Source of the DNA: Candidatus Methylopumilus planktonicus
GTDB lineage: Bacteria > Pseudomonadota > Gammaproteobacteria > Burkholderiales > Methylophilaceae
Direction of reading: 5' to 3'
DNA: 64,000 bases
Assembly (NCBI RefSeq): GCF_000981505.1
Contig: NZ_LN827929.1
Location: forward strand, 124,001-188,000
The translations under genes and the position numbers were made by a program. Positions 25,566 through 35,526 of this stretch are shown here, piece after piece (within the stretch, counting starts at the first letter, position 1; the number at the start of each line of letters is the position of its first letter). The notes under the pieces are model-generated. The model worked only from the letters and a program-made list of their open reading frames with translations. It was not told the DNA's origin and ran no database searches.

Positions 25566-26656
25566 TTTGTATTTAAGATACTTTTTAAGTTAAATAACGG
25601 CTGATTGATTGACCGTCTATAAGTAAAATAAATGGCTACAAATAGAAAAATAAGATGAATTGGCCAAAAACCAATTGTTACACTTACTTTTTTAAGGGTG
25701 ATGAATGTATTCATGATAGCTAAAAGATTATTGTAGATAATAAAAATTAACACAGCAAAAATAATATTAAGAGATCTTCCTGCCCGAGGATTGGTAAAGC
25801 TTAAGGGAATAGCTAAGAAAACTAATAGAATGCATGAAATGGGAGATGCAATCCTCCACTGAAGTTCTAATCGGTCCCCTAGAGTATTAGATTTAATTAC
25901 ATCAGAAAGTTTTTTACTATCAATACTTTCTATATAAGGCTCAACAGGTTGTTGGGCAGTCAATATGCCATATTGATCAAATTCAGTAGTAGAAAACTCT
26001 TTTGTATTTGGAATGCCCTCGTACCTTCGGCCTTTTTGTAAAATAATATAGTTATCACCTTTGCTTGAAATTTCTCGATGACCATTGCTAGCAATCACCA
26101 CGCCTAATTTATTATTGTGCTTTGTTTGTACAAAAATATTTTTTACAGAACTTCCTAATTCATCAAAGCTTTCAATATAAAATACTCGATCTAAACTTTT
26201 TGATTCTTTAAACGTCCCTGGATTAAGCCTTGACAATTCATCGCGACTTTTTAATTGGTTCTTAAATTGATCGGCAGTTCTGACCGCCCAAGGGTTTAAA
26301 AAAAGTGAAAGAAATGCCACCATGAATATTGCCGGCAAAGCAAAAGAAGCAATTGGTTTAATAATCTTTGCGAGACTTAAGCCAGAGCTAAGCCAGATAA
26401 TCATTTCTTGGTCACGATACCATCGAGAAAGCGCAAGAAGTACTGCTAAGAAAATAGACAAAGACAAAAGAAGGGGGGAATATTTGATAAGATTAAGCCC
26501 CAGAATTGTCATGATTGAATCATTCGGGATAGCACCCTTAGCTGCATATCTGAGATAAAATGTAATTCTTTGGGCCATTACTATACTCATAAGTACCAAA
26601 AGTGCCGTAACTGAATTAACAAGCAGTTCTTTTTTTAACGAGCTTCTAAATAGCAT
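25562..26656 (-). CDS. lptF: LPS export permease LptF
   Basis: 364 residues with the same plan as LptG: helices at about 12-35, 48-75 and 95-120, a periplasmic domain, then three C-terminal helices. The N-terminal LFRSSLKKELL and the RWYRDQEMIIWLSSGLS cytoplasmic loop are typical LptF. Divergent from pepA, with 45 bases between starts, as in E. coli (pepA-lptFG). Confidence 0.95.
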   Translation of the reverse strand: MLFRSSLKKELLVNSVTALLVLMSIVMAQRITFYLRYAAKGAIPNDSIMTILGLNLIKYSPLLLSLSIFLAVLLALSRWYRDQEMIIWLSSGLSLAKIIKPIASFALPAIFMVAFLSLFLNPWAVRTADQFKNQLKSRDELSRLNPGTFKESKSLDRVFYIESFDELGSSVKNIFVQTKHNNKLGVVIASNGHREISSKGDNYIILQKGRRYEGIPNTKEFSTTEFDQYGILTAQQPVEPYIESIDSKKLSDVIKSNTLGDRLELQWRIASPISCILLVFLAIPLSFTNPRAGRSLNIIFAVLIFIIYNNLLAIMNTFITLKKVSVTIGFWPIHLIFLFVAIYFTYRRSINQPLFNLKSILNTK

Positions 26657-26701
26657 TGATTTTTCCCGTTTTTAAAATTCGAGAATATTTAAGGAATATA
26701 T

Positions 26702-28183
26702 ATGAAATTTAGCATAAAAACAGATCACCCGGAGAAACAACGATCAGATGTATTAGTTCTCGGAGTTTACGACTCACTTAAGGTTGCATATGACAAACCA
26801 ATTTTAAGCATATCTACGATTAACTATATTGCTTCTATTTTGAAACATGGTGATATGAGTGGTAAAGCTGGCTCTTCTCTTATTTTATATAATGTACCTG
26901 GAATAAAGATCCCAAAAATACTTTTAATAGGCCTAGGTAAAGAAAAAGAGCTAGATGGGAAAAAATACTGTGCCGCAGTAAGAGCTATGATTTATGCACT
27001 TAAGAAAATGGACGTTAAAACAATTTCATCTTATATACAAATTGCTCCAGTTATAGAAAGTGATATTGCTTGGAATATTGAGCACTTTATAAACGAAGTT
27101 ATGGACGCGAGTTATGAATTCGCTGAGCTCAAAACAATCAATAAAAAAACTAAAAAAACTTTTGATTTTCTTGTGAATGTAGATAAGAAAAATCAAAAAG
27201 TCGCTGAGGCAGCGCTAAAGAAATCCTTTGCATTAGCAAAAGGGATTGAGCTTACAAAAACGCTTGGCAATCTCCCACCTAACATATGTACACCCACTTA
27301 TTTGGGCAAAAAAGCTCAAGAAATTGGAAAAGAGCATGGCATGAAGATTGATGTTTTAGATCAAAAACAAATTGAAAAATTAAAAATGGGTTCTTTCCTT
27401 GGTGTAGCTAAGGGCAGCAGACAGCCCCCAAAATTTATTATACTTCAGCATAATAAAGGTAAAAAAACACAAAAACCCATTATTTTGGTAGGCAAGGGCA
27501 TTACGTTCGATGCAGGTGGCATATCAATTAAACCTGCAGGTGATATGGATGAAATGAAATACGATATGTGCGGAGCGGCTAGCGTCCTCGGTACCTTTGA
27601 GACGATTGGCCTATTAAATCTCCCCATGAATGTCATTGGAATAATTCCAACATGTGAGAATTTACCTGATGGATTAGCTGTGAAACCCGGAGATATTTTA
27701 ACCAGTATGTCAGGCCAAACAATTGAAGTATTAAATACTGACGCTGAAGGAAGATTAATCTTATGCGATGCATTAACTTACGCAGAGAGATTTAATCCAG
27801 AGGTCGTAATTGATATTGCAACTCTCACAGGGGCATGTGTAATTGCTCTTGGGCATCACGCTTCAGCCTTGTATAGCAATGACGATAAGTTAGCTAAAGA
27901 TCTTGAGTCAGCAGGTCAAATATCTATGGATCGTGTATGGCGTATGCCGTTGTGGGAAGACTATCAATCACAACTCGATAGCAACTTTGCAGATATGGCT
28001 AATATTGGCGGAAGAGCAGGAGGTAGTATTACTGCGGCTTGCTTCTTGTCTAGATTTGCAAAAAAATATAAATGGGCTCATTTGGATATTGCAGGAACTG
28101 CATGGAAATCCGGAAAAGCTAAAGGAGCCACGGGAAGGCCGGTTGGATTATTAACACAATATATTTTAAATAAAATATATTAA
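26702..28183 (+). CDS. pepA: Leucyl aminopeptidase PepA (M17)
   Basis: 493 residues. The C-terminal catalytic domain has GKGITFDAGGISIKP and the metal-binding signature NTDAEGRL, then GGRAGGSITAACFL. PepA removes N-terminal residues from peptides using two metal ions; in E. coli it also binds DNA in Xer recombination, which is not implied here. Followed six bases later by holC, a conserved pair. Confidence 0.97.
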   Translation: MKFSIKTDHPEKQRSDVLVLGVYDSLKVAYDKPILSISTINYIASILKHGDMSGKAGSSLILYNVPGIKIPKILLIGLGKEKELDGKKYCAAVRAMIYALKKMDVKTISSYIQIAPVIESDIAWNIEHFINEVMDASYEFAELKTINKKTKKTFDFLVNVDKKNQKVAEAALKKSFALAKGIELTKTLGNLPPNICTPTYLGKKAQEIGKEHGMKIDVLDQKQIEKLKMGSFLGVAKGSRQPPKFIILQHNKGKKTQKPIILVGKGITFDAGGISIKPAGDMDEMKYDMCGAASVLGTFETIGLLNLPMNVIGIIPTCENLPDGLAVKPGDILTSMSGQTIEVLNTDAEGRLILCDALTYAERFNPEVVIDIATLTGACVIALGHHASALYSNDDKLAKDLESAGQISMDRVWRMPLWEDYQSQLDSNFADMANIGGRAGGSITAACFLSRFAKKYKWAHLDIAGTAWKSGKAKGATGRPVGLLTQYILNKIY

Positions 28184-28189
28184 ACTTTC

Positions 28190-28606
28190 ATGACCTATAT
28201 AGATTTTTATTTTAATGTAGAAAATAAATTTAATAAAATTCACGAAATCTTAGAAAAAGAAATTTTTCGAAAAAGAAAAATATATATATCAGTAAGTGAT
28301 TTAAAGGGCGCTGAGCTATTAAGCGACTTTCTTTATTCAGCTGCAGTCACTTCATTCCTACCGCATATGATAGGAAGTAATGAAGAGAGCGCGCCTGTTC
28401 ATATTGATTGGGAACATAAATCTTTAAGTGATGACTTTATGGTTAATTTAAAGTCAGATATTCCACATTCTTTTTCAAGGTACTTGAGGCTTATTGAGAT
28501 TGTGTCCAACGACGACGAAGACAAGAAAAAAGCAAGAGATCGTCTAAAGTTTTATCGTGATCGCGGCTACGAGATTAAGCTGATTGATGTTACAAAAGAA
28601 ATTTAA
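28190..28606 (+). CDS. holC: DNA polymerase III chi subunit HolC
   Basis: 138 residues matching the chi fold: an IDFYFNVENKFNK start, LSDFLYS, and central SFLPHMIG. Chi links the clamp loader to single-strand binding protein. Position directly after pepA is standard. The stop abuts the convergent gcvH stop with no spacer. Confidence 0.88.
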   Translation: MTYIDFYFNVENKFNKIHEILEKEIFRKRKIYISVSDLKGAELLSDFLYSAAVTSFLPHMIGSNEESAPVHIDWEHKSLSDDFMVNLKSDIPHSFSRYLRLIEIVSNDDEDKKKARDRLKFYRDRGYEIKLIDVTKEI

Positions 28607-28987
28607 TTAGCGAGTGAGTTCGGAGTATTGAGAAGCGTCTAAAAAAAGCTCTTTGTTATTTATGTCATCTTGAGATGACATTTTACAAATCCAAGTTTCA
28701 TAGGGCTTGTCGTTAATTGACTCTGGAGATTTTTGTATATTAGGGTTAATTTCCATCATCACACCATTGAGCGGCCCTATTAAATCAGAAGCTGTTTTGA
28801 CTGACTCAATCGTACCAAAGGCAATATCTCTTAAGATCTGACTTTGTAATTTGGGGAGCTCTACAAAAACGACATCACCTAAAAGATTTTGTGCGAAATC
28901 AGTAATACCAATTTCATAAATAGCATCCCCAATGGATTTAATCCAGAGGTGTTCACGTGTATAGATAAGTGTATTTGGAATATTCAT
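28607..28987 (-). CDS. gcvH: Glycine cleavage system H protein GcvH
   Basis: 126 residues, full length. The lipoylation site lies in GTIESVKTASDL (Lys of ESVK). GcvH carries the aminomethyl group between P, T and L proteins, and in some bacteria also serves as a lipoyl relay or precursor. Here it is alone; gcvT and gcvP are not in the window. Divergent from the peptidase gene at 29095. Confidence 0.95.
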   Translation of the reverse strand: MNIPNTLIYTREHLWIKSIGDAIYEIGITDFAQNLLGDVVFVELPKLQSQILRDIAFGTIESVKTASDLIGPLNGVMMEINPNIQKSPESINDKPYETWICKMSSQDDINNKELFLDASQYSELTR

Positions 28988-29094
28988 AATAAATTAGTTA
29001 AAAGCAATTTTATCTTTAAATACATTAAGTTAATGACAAATATGTTTTTTTTGTTTATTATCGCGTAAATTTAGTATGAATAGGAGATTACAGA

Positions 29095-30015
29095 ATGAGA
29101 GAACGTATCAGACTTTTTTTCATCCTAAGCATTACTTTTTTTCTTGCATTACCTTCAATCACAGTCCAAGCAAAACCATCAAAAGCAGAGATAGCTCGCA
29201 TATCTCGAGCAGATACCAAAACCAATAAAGACGGCCTTTTAAGGGTAGCCTCTTCAAACGCTCTTATTGTAAATCAAAATACTGGCGAAGTATTATTTGC
29301 TAAAGATACTGACGCTTTAACTTCTATTGCTTCAGTTACTAAGCTGATGACTGCTATGGTAACTTTAGATGCAAATCTTTCTATGGATGAAGAGATTGCC
29401 ATCACCAATGAAGATGTAGATACGGTAAAAAATTCAAGTTCAAAATTGCCAGTGGGAACAGTCTTGCCCCGCTCAGAATTGCTTAAAATTGCTTTGATTG
29501 CTTCTGATAATCGTGCAGCATCGGCTTTGGGTAGAAATTATCCAACAGGAAAAGCTGGTTTCGTAAATGCCATGAATATTAAAGCATTACAACTTGACAT
29601 GACGCGCAGTGAATTTGCAGACCCTACAGGGCTTAATAATCATAATATGTCGACAGCTGAAGATCTTGTAAAGATGGTAAAAGCCGCATACCAATACCCT
29701 GAAATTCGAGAAATTACAACGACAGCTTCATACGAAGCTTACGTTAAAGGGCATCGTGCGCCAGTAAATTTTAGTAATACTAATGGACTGATAAGAAAGA
29801 GTGACTGGATTATTGGCTTATCAAAAACTGGCTTTATCCAAGAAGCTGGAAGATGCCTAGTCATGCAAGCTATGATAAGTGGACAGCCTATGATTATAGT
29901 ATTACTTAAATCTTATGGAAGTGCTACTCGAACTGCAGATGCAAATAGAATTCGTAAGTGGATCGAAAAAACCTCTTCAATTTCTCATTTAAATCAATCT
30001 AAACAAGACAGCTAA
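29095..30015 (+). CDS. pbpG: D-alanyl-D-alanine endopeptidase, PBP7-like (S11)
   Basis: 306 residues. Sec signal peptide (hydrophobic about 8-26, cleavage near VQAKPS). Penicillin-binding motifs in order: SVTK (SxxK), SDN and KTG in LSKTGFI. S11 enzymes of this size without a C-terminal amphipathic anchor are DD-endopeptidases that cut peptidoglycan cross-links. DacA-type carboxypeptidases are longer. Its last four bases overlap the convergent topA stop. Confidence 0.9.
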   Translation: MRERIRLFFILSITFFLALPSITVQAKPSKAEIARISRADTKTNKDGLLRVASSNALIVNQNTGEVLFAKDTDALTSIASVTKLMTAMVTLDANLSMDEEIAITNEDVDTVKNSSSKLPVGTVLPRSELLKIALIASDNRAASALGRNYPTGKAGFVNAMNIKALQLDMTRSEFADPTGLNNHNMSTAEDLVKMVKAAYQYPEIREITTTASYEAYVKGHRAPVNFSNTNGLIRKSDWIIGLSKTGFIQEAGRCLVMQAMISGQPMIIVLLKSYGSATRTADANRIRKWIEKTSSISHLNQSKQDS

Positions 30016-32573
30016 ACTTTTTTAGCTTTTATAGCTTTCTTCTTTGCTGCAGGTTTTTTAATAACTTCTTTTTTCTGAGATGTTTTCTTAACAGTTGTTT
30101 TTTTAGCTACTGTTTTCTTTTTGCCCTTGCTCGAAGCTTCTTTATGAGTAATTAGTATTAGAGCCTCTTCCAAAGTAATTTTTTCGATATCCTGATCTTT
30201 TGACAAGGTAACTTTAGTAGAGCCTTTTTGAAGGTAGATGCCATAGCGACCATTAAAAATTTCAACCGAAAGGTTTGCTTCGGGATCGTTACCCAAAATT
30301 CTTAAAGGAGCATTTTTAGCAATAGCTTCTGCTATTAGCTCAAGAGCTCGATCCAGTGTGATATCAAAAATAGATTCGGATCTTGGAATAGATTTAAATT
30401 TGCCATCATAATTTACATAAGGTCCAAAACGTCCAATATTTACAATCACTTTTTTGGCAGTTTCAGGGTGGAGACCTAACTCTTTAGGAAGAGATAGAAG
30501 ATTTAATGCTATATCTTCATTTAAATCACTCAATGAGGTTTCTTTGGGAACACTAACGCGCTTAGGTTTCTTTTTGCTATCTTCTTCTTGAACACCTACT
30601 TGAAGATAAGGTCCATAGGGACCTACCAATAGAAGAACATCTTTTCCGGTTTCAGGATCTTTGCAAACAAGAACAGGCTCATTAGTAGCGCTTGAATCAC
30701 CATTTACATTTCTTGTGTAATCACAATCTGGGTAGCCTGAGCATCCAATGAACTTACCTCTCCTACCAAGTCTAGAGAATAAAGGTTTGCCGCATTTAGG
30801 ACAGTCTTCATTAATAGCTTCTTGTGTAATTTCAGCTCGATCGATATTTGATTTTTCAATAATTGTTTTATTGAAGTCATCCCAAAAGCTTTTAAGAAGC
30901 GGAATCCATTCTTTATTATTATCTGCAATTTCGTCTAAAGAGCTTTCAAGACCAGCAGTAAAATCATAATCTACATAGCGGGTAAAATGCTCAGTTAAAA
31001 ATTTATTAACTACACGACCTACATCAGTAGGCATAAATCTTTTTTTATCGAGAATGACATATTCACGATCTTGAAGTGTTGAAATAATACTTGCATAGGT
31101 AGAAGGTCTCCCAATGCCGTACTCCTCCAAAGATTTGACTAGGCTGGCTTCAGAGTATCTGGGCGGTGGCTCAGTGAAATGTTGATCACCATAAATTTTA
31201 TCAATAGTTAGAATTTCACCAGTTTCAAGTGGAGGTAATTTAAGAGAGTCTTCATCTTCATTTGAAGCGTCATCTAAGCTTTCAGTATAGATAGCAATAA
31301 ATCCTGGGAATATAAGCGTTTGCCCCGTCGCCCTAAATAAATTTGCTTCAGAGCCAATTGCAAGATCAACACTCACCGCATCAAACTTTGCTGGCGTCAT
31401 TTGGCTAGCTAAAGATCGCTTCCATATCATTTCGTATAACTTAAATTGTTCAGGAGACAATTTACCGATAAGGCTCTGGGGTGTTCGACTAATATCTGTT
31501 GGTCTAATAGCTTCATGTGCCTCTTGCGCATTTTTTGATTTTGTTTTGTAAAAAATAGGCGCTTTAGGTAAATAATCTGCTTCAAAATTTGACTGAATGT
31601 ATCCTCTAATTTGATTCATCGCTTCATTTGAGAGGGAGAGTGAATCAGTCCTCATGTAAGTAATTAATCCTACGGCACCGCTGCCAGTATCAAGGCCTTC
31701 ATATAGCTGCTGGGCAATTCTCATGGCTCGGCTCGTTGTAAAACCCAGTTTGCGAACTGACTCTTGTTGAAGTGTTGATGTTGAGAATGGGGGCGCAGGG
31801 TTGCGCGTTCTCTGTTTTTTTTCAACGCGCGTTACTTTTGTTTTTCCAGCACTTTCTAGAAGCAATTTACCAACAATATTTTCGTGATCTTCTTTTGAAG
31901 TAATAGTAAATTGCTCCACTTTTTTATTGTCGAGCTGAACGAGTTTTGCTTGAAATTTATTTTTAGACTTAATAGAATCTAAATGAATCGTCCAATATTC
32001 TTGGCAGATAAATTTTTCTATTTCAATTTCTCTTTCAATAATAAGCCTTAGTGCTGGGCTCTGAACTCTTCCCGCCGATAATCCTCTTCTGATTTTCTTC
32101 CAAAGTAGAGGTGATAAATTGAAACCTACAAGATAGTCGAGCGCTCTTCTAGCTTGCTGAGCGTTGACAAGAGGCATTGATATATCTCTAGGATGTTCAA
32201 TGGCATACTCAATAGCTGATTTTGTAATTTCCTGAAAAATGACTCTTTTAATTAACTTATCTTTAGTTAATTTTTTTTCATTGAGTATTTCCAGGATATG
32301 CCATGAAATGGCTTCTCCTTCTCTGTCAGGATCCGTAGCTAGATAGACTTCATCAGATTTTTTTACGGCCCTTGCGATTTCATCAACATGCCTGGAGTTT
32401 CTTTCAATAATTGCATAATTCATTTTGAAATTATTATCTGTTTCAACGGCACCTGTTTTTGGAATAAGGTCACGTACATGACCATAAGATGCCAAAACTT
32501 CGAATTTATTGCCAAGATACTTTTGAAGAGTTTTGGCTTTAGATGGTGATTCAACAATTAAAAGTTTAGACAT
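30012..32573 (-). CDS. topA: DNA topoisomerase I TopA
   Basis: 853 residues. N-terminal TOPRIM domain with VESPSKAKTL and ATDPDREGEA; catalytic Tyr306 in LITYMRTDS. A four-Cys zinc motif (CPKCGKPL ... GCSGYPDC) starts the DNA-binding tail, followed by TopA C-repeats. The tail ends in a Lys/Ala-rich extension of about 40 residues typical of betaproteobacteria. It relaxes negative supercoils. Preceded by a 115-base promoter gap. Confidence 0.97.
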   Translation of the reverse strand: MSKLLIVESPSKAKTLQKYLGNKFEVLASYGHVRDLIPKTGAVETDNNFKMNYAIIERNSRHVDEIARAVKKSDEVYLATDPDREGEAISWHILEILNEKKLTKDKLIKRVIFQEITKSAIEYAIEHPRDISMPLVNAQQARRALDYLVGFNLSPLLWKKIRRGLSAGRVQSPALRLIIEREIEIEKFICQEYWTIHLDSIKSKNKFQAKLVQLDNKKVEQFTITSKEDHENIVGKLLLESAGKTKVTRVEKKQRTRNPAPPFSTSTLQQESVRKLGFTTSRAMRIAQQLYEGLDTGSGAVGLITYMRTDSLSLSNEAMNQIRGYIQSNFEADYLPKAPIFYKTKSKNAQEAHEAIRPTDISRTPQSLIGKLSPEQFKLYEMIWKRSLASQMTPAKFDAVSVDLAIGSEANLFRATGQTLIFPGFIAIYTESLDDASNEDEDSLKLPPLETGEILTIDKIYGDQHFTEPPPRYSEASLVKSLEEYGIGRPSTYASIISTLQDREYVILDKKRFMPTDVGRVVNKFLTEHFTRYVDYDFTAGLESSLDEIADNNKEWIPLLKSFWDDFNKTIIEKSNIDRAEITQEAINEDCPKCGKPLFSRLGRRGKFIGCSGYPDCDYTRNVNGDSSATNEPVLVCKDPETGKDVLLLVGPYGPYLQVGVQEEDSKKKPKRVSVPKETSLSDLNEDIALNLLSLPKELGLHPETAKKVIVNIGRFGPYVNYDGKFKSIPRSESIFDITLDRALELIAEAIAKNAPLRILGNDPEANLSVEIFNGRYGIYLQKGSTKVTLSKDQDIEKITLEEALILITHKEASSKGKKKTVAKKTTVKKTSQKKEVIKKPAAKKKAIKAKKV

Positions 32574-32688
32574 TAGGGGTTTCTAGATCAAAAATTTGGG
32601 TGAATAATAAATTTAAATCTTGATATACACAAGGTGACTATACTAACTTAGTTAAATAAATTACGTTAATTAAATTTAAATAATGATT

Positions 32689-33591
32689 TTAAGAGGCAAT
32701 ATTCTCTGTAAAAAAAGCAAAATTATTTAAGTCTGCATTAAGATTTCTGATTAAGTCTTCCGTAAAAAGAAGGTCATCCTTTTCTTCTTTGCTGGATTGA
32801 TTAAGATTTTCGAAGTCATATAGTCGCCGGTCTCCTAAGTGTGAGGGTTCAACATTAGATATGGCTTTATATATATTGTTAACTCGTCCCGGTTGCTCTT
32901 TCTCCCATTCTATCAACATCCCTTTTATTTTTTTCCTTTGAAGATTTTCTTGTGAGCCACATAAATTACAAGGAATAATAGGAAAATTCATTCGAGACGC
33001 ATAGCTTGAGATCTCTTTTTCTGAGCAGTAAGCTAAAGGCCTAATAATAATATTTTTACTATCATTGGAGATTAGCTTTGGTGGCATTGCTTTTAATTTA
33101 GAACCAAAAAACATATTAAGAAAAAGTGTCTCAACAATATCATCACGATGATGGCCCAAAGCAATTTTATTAATATTAAGTTCTTTTGCTGTCCTATAAA
33201 TAATTCCGCGTCTTAAACGAGAACATAAAGAGCAAGTAGTTTTACCACTTGGTATTTTTTCTTTAACGATTGAATAGGTGTCTTCAGTAATAATAAGATG
33301 TTCAACGCCTAAATTTTTTAAAAAATTAGGCAATACGTCTGCTGGAAATCCTGGTTGTTTTTGATCTAAATTCATCGCAATAATATCAAAATGAATAGGC
33401 GCTCTCTCTTTTAGAGCTAGTAAAAACATCAGCAATGAATATGAATCTTTTCCACCGCTCATACATACGAGGACTCGATCATTATTTTCAATCATATTAA
33501 AATCAGTTATTGCTTTGCCAGTTAAGCCAATAAGTTTATTGCGCAATTTGAGAAAGTTATTGGTTGCATCAATTGGCACTTGCGTAATCAT
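32689..33591 (-). CDS. ttcA: tRNA 2-thiocytidine(32) synthetase TtcA
   Basis: 300 residues. PP-loop ATP pyrophosphatase motif SGGKDS near residue 45, the cysteine pair in CSLC and the further CNLCGSQ, which in TtcA ligate a 4Fe-4S cluster. It thiolates cytidine 32 of certain tRNAs. The start overlaps the stop of the pteridine reductase gene by four bases, so they form one operon. Confidence 0.95.
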   Translation of the reverse strand: MITQVPIDATNNFLKLRNKLIGLTGKAITDFNMIENNDRVLVCMSGGKDSYSLLMFLLALKERAPIHFDIIAMNLDQKQPGFPADVLPNFLKNLGVEHLIITEDTYSIVKEKIPSGKTTCSLCSRLRRGIIYRTAKELNINKIALGHHRDDIVETLFLNMFFGSKLKAMPPKLISNDSKNIIIRPLAYCSEKEISSYASRMNFPIIPCNLCGSQENLQRKKIKGMLIEWEKEQPGRVNNIYKAISNVEPSHLGDRRLYDFENLNQSSKEEKDDLLFTEDLIRNLNADLNNFAFFTENIAS

Positions 33592-34334
33592 AGCGAAATA
33601 GATCTTCCGCCATCGACGGCTAAAATATGTCCTGTAATAAATGGAGCGTCCAGCACTAAAAATTTAACTGCCATTGCAACATCTTCCGGTGTACCCATTT
33701 TTTTTAATAGCGTTTGAGAAATAACTCTTTGTTTATAAATATCGTTAAATTCTTCATTATTTTCAGGCCACAAAACTGGACCTGGAGCAACAGCATTAAC
33801 CCTTACATCTGGACTTAATTCTTGAGCTAAGGATTTTGTTAATGTAGTAAGGCCTGATTTGGCAATACTATAAATAATATAATTTTTCTTTGGTTTATCT
33901 ATATGGGTATCTGTAATATTTATAATGCAGCCCTTAGTTTTAATAAGTTGATCTGCTGCAAGTTGAGATAAAAATAAAGGCGCCTTCAAATTGCTGCCAA
34001 TAAGATCATTCCAATTTTTTTCATTCATTTGACCAATTTCGGTGGGGTAATAACTTGAGGCATTATTTATGAGGATATCTAATCTGCCATATATATTAAT
34101 TGTTTGCTCGATTAGACTGGGTAATACATTCATATTCACAAGATCAGCTTGAACAATACTTGCGGAATCTTTACGAATTTTATTAAGTTCCTCTTGTAGC
34201 TTTTTTGCTTCATCAGCTGAATGACGATAGTGAATCATTAAATCGATATCCGATTCATGAAGTATTTTGCAAATTGCCTGCCCAATTCTTTTGGCGCCGC
34301 CAGTAACTAGAGCAATTTTTCTAATAGATTTCAT
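33588..34334 (-). CDS. Pteridine reductase, short-chain dehydrogenase (PTR1/FolM-like)
   Basis: 248 residues from the ATG at 34334. A longer reading starting at 34388 would overlap the divergent gene start at 34378 and lacks support. The NADPH motif TGGAKRIG fits the TGxxxRxG variant of pteridine reductases rather than the TGxxxGxG of most SDRs; catalytic YSIAKSGL and C-terminal VDGG are present. It probably reduces dihydropterins or dihydrofolate. Confidence 0.82.
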   Translation of the reverse strand: MKSIRKIALVTGGAKRIGQAICKILHESDIDLMIHYRHSADEAKKLQEELNKIRKDSASIVQADLVNMNVLPSLIEQTINIYGRLDILINNASSYYPTEIGQMNEKNWNDLIGSNLKAPLFLSQLAADQLIKTKGCIINITDTHIDKPKKNYIIYSIAKSGLTTLTKSLAQELSPDVRVNAVAPGPVLWPENNEEFNDIYKQRVISQTLLKKMGTPEDVAMAVKFLVLDAPFITGHILAVDGGRSISL

Positions 34335-34363
34335 AGGTTTATGTATAAATGATTTCACTCTAT

Positions 34364-34369
34364 TATAAT
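34364..34369 (+). promoter_or_regulatory. TATAAT -10 element close to the MidA start
   Basis: A perfect TATAAT ends 8 bases before the first ATG at 34378. Transcription would then begin at or within a few bases of that ATG, leaving little or no leader. No convincing -35 lies upstream, and no Shine-Dalgarno precedes either of the two possible ATGs (34378 or 34387). Confidence 0.5.
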
Positions 34370-34377
34370 CTATACCT

Positions 34378-35526
34378 ATGCCATCCATGCCTATAGCCTC
34401 GGAAATTGAGATTCAATTAAGCGAGCAATTAAAAACAAAAATCATTCAATCTATTCATTCTAATGATGGATGGATAAGCTTTGATCGCTTTATGGAGCTT
34501 GCACTTTATGACCCTGAATTCGGTTACTACACTGGAAGTTTAAGAAAGTTTGGTGAAAAAGGTGACTTCGTTACAGCCTCTGAAATATCAAGTTTTTTTG
34601 CAAAAACAATTGCTATTCAGTTTAAAGAAATTTTTCGTTCATTAGATAAAAATATAATTGAAATTGGAGCTGGATCAGGCAAGTTTGCACTTGAAGTGAT
34701 CCAGTCCTTGGATAGCGAAAATATTGACCATTATTTTATTTTGGAAATAAGTCATTCATTGAGAAAGCACCAATACGACCTTTTAATAAAACATTTGTCC
34801 CCACATTTGTTCAGCAAGGTGCTTTGGATTGATGAAATTCCCCAAGAATATAAAGGAATTGTTTTCTGTAATGAACTTTTAGATGCACTACCAGTAGATT
34901 TGATAAAAAAAGTGTCAGGTATTTATTATCAAAAAGGGGTTGGTCTAGAAAATGATCTATTTGTTTGGAAAGATAAGATCATCAAAGACCTATCTATTTA
35001 TGACCACATTAATCTAGAAAGTCTTCCAGACAATTATCTTATAGAAGATGCAATTCATATTAAAAGTTGGATTAATAAAATCAACGAATCTATTGCCAAA
35101 GGCGTTGTAATAATTATTGACTATGGCTTCAATCACAGTGAATATTTTCACGAGCAAAGATCTCAAGGAACGCTCATGTGCCATTTTAAGCATCATGCTC
35201 ACGATAATCCCCTTATTCAGGTTGGAATCCAGGATATTACAAGCCATGTTAATTTTAGTTATGTTGCAAGAGAGGCTTCTAATTTAGGGCTCCATATTAA
35301 TGGCTTTATTTCTCAAGCAAATTTTCTTATTAATTGCGGCATATTAGAGTTACTTAAAACCGTAAATATAGAAGATAGCGCTTTATATATGAAATCAGTA
35401 TCGGAAATTCAAAAACTACTATCCCCTTCAGAAATGGGTGATTTATTTAAAGTCATGACAATGGAAAAGAATATGGATATAAATTTTATAGGGCTTAAAA
35501 ATAATAATAAAGTCACAAAGTTATGA
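34378..35526 (+). CDS. MidA/NDUFAF7-like SAM-dependent methyltransferase
   Basis: 382 residues of the COG1565/MidA family. FDRFMELALYDPEFGYYTG near the N-terminus, SAM motif IEIGAGSGKFALE, FCNELLDALPVD, and IIDYGFNHSEYFH. The mitochondrial relative NDUFAF7 methylates an arginine in complex I; the bacterial substrate is not established. The stop overlaps the trmB start by four bases. Confidence 0.87.
   Translation: MPSMPIASEIEIQLSEQLKTKIIQSIHSNDGWISFDRFMELALYDPEFGYYTGSLRKFGEKGDFVTASEISSFFAKTIAIQFKEIFRSLDKNIIEIGAGSGKFALEVIQSLDSENIDHYFILEISHSLRKHQYDLLIKHLSPHLFSKVLWIDEIPQEYKGIVFCNELLDALPVDLIKKVSGIYYQKGVGLENDLFVWKDKIIKDLSIYDHINLESLPDNYLIEDAIHIKSWINKINESIAKGVVIIIDYGFNHSEYFHEQRSQGTLMCHFKHHAHDNPLIQVGIQDITSHVNFSYVAREASNLGLHINGFISQANFLINCGILELLKTVNIEDSALYMKSVSEIQKLLSPSEMGDLFKVMTMEKNMDINFIGLKNNNKVTKL

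Noticed and set aside
33588..34388. Longer pteridine reductase start at 34388
   Set aside because: It adds 18 residues that do not belong to the SDR fold and runs across the divergent gene's start; the ATG at 34334 leads directly into the NADPH motif.
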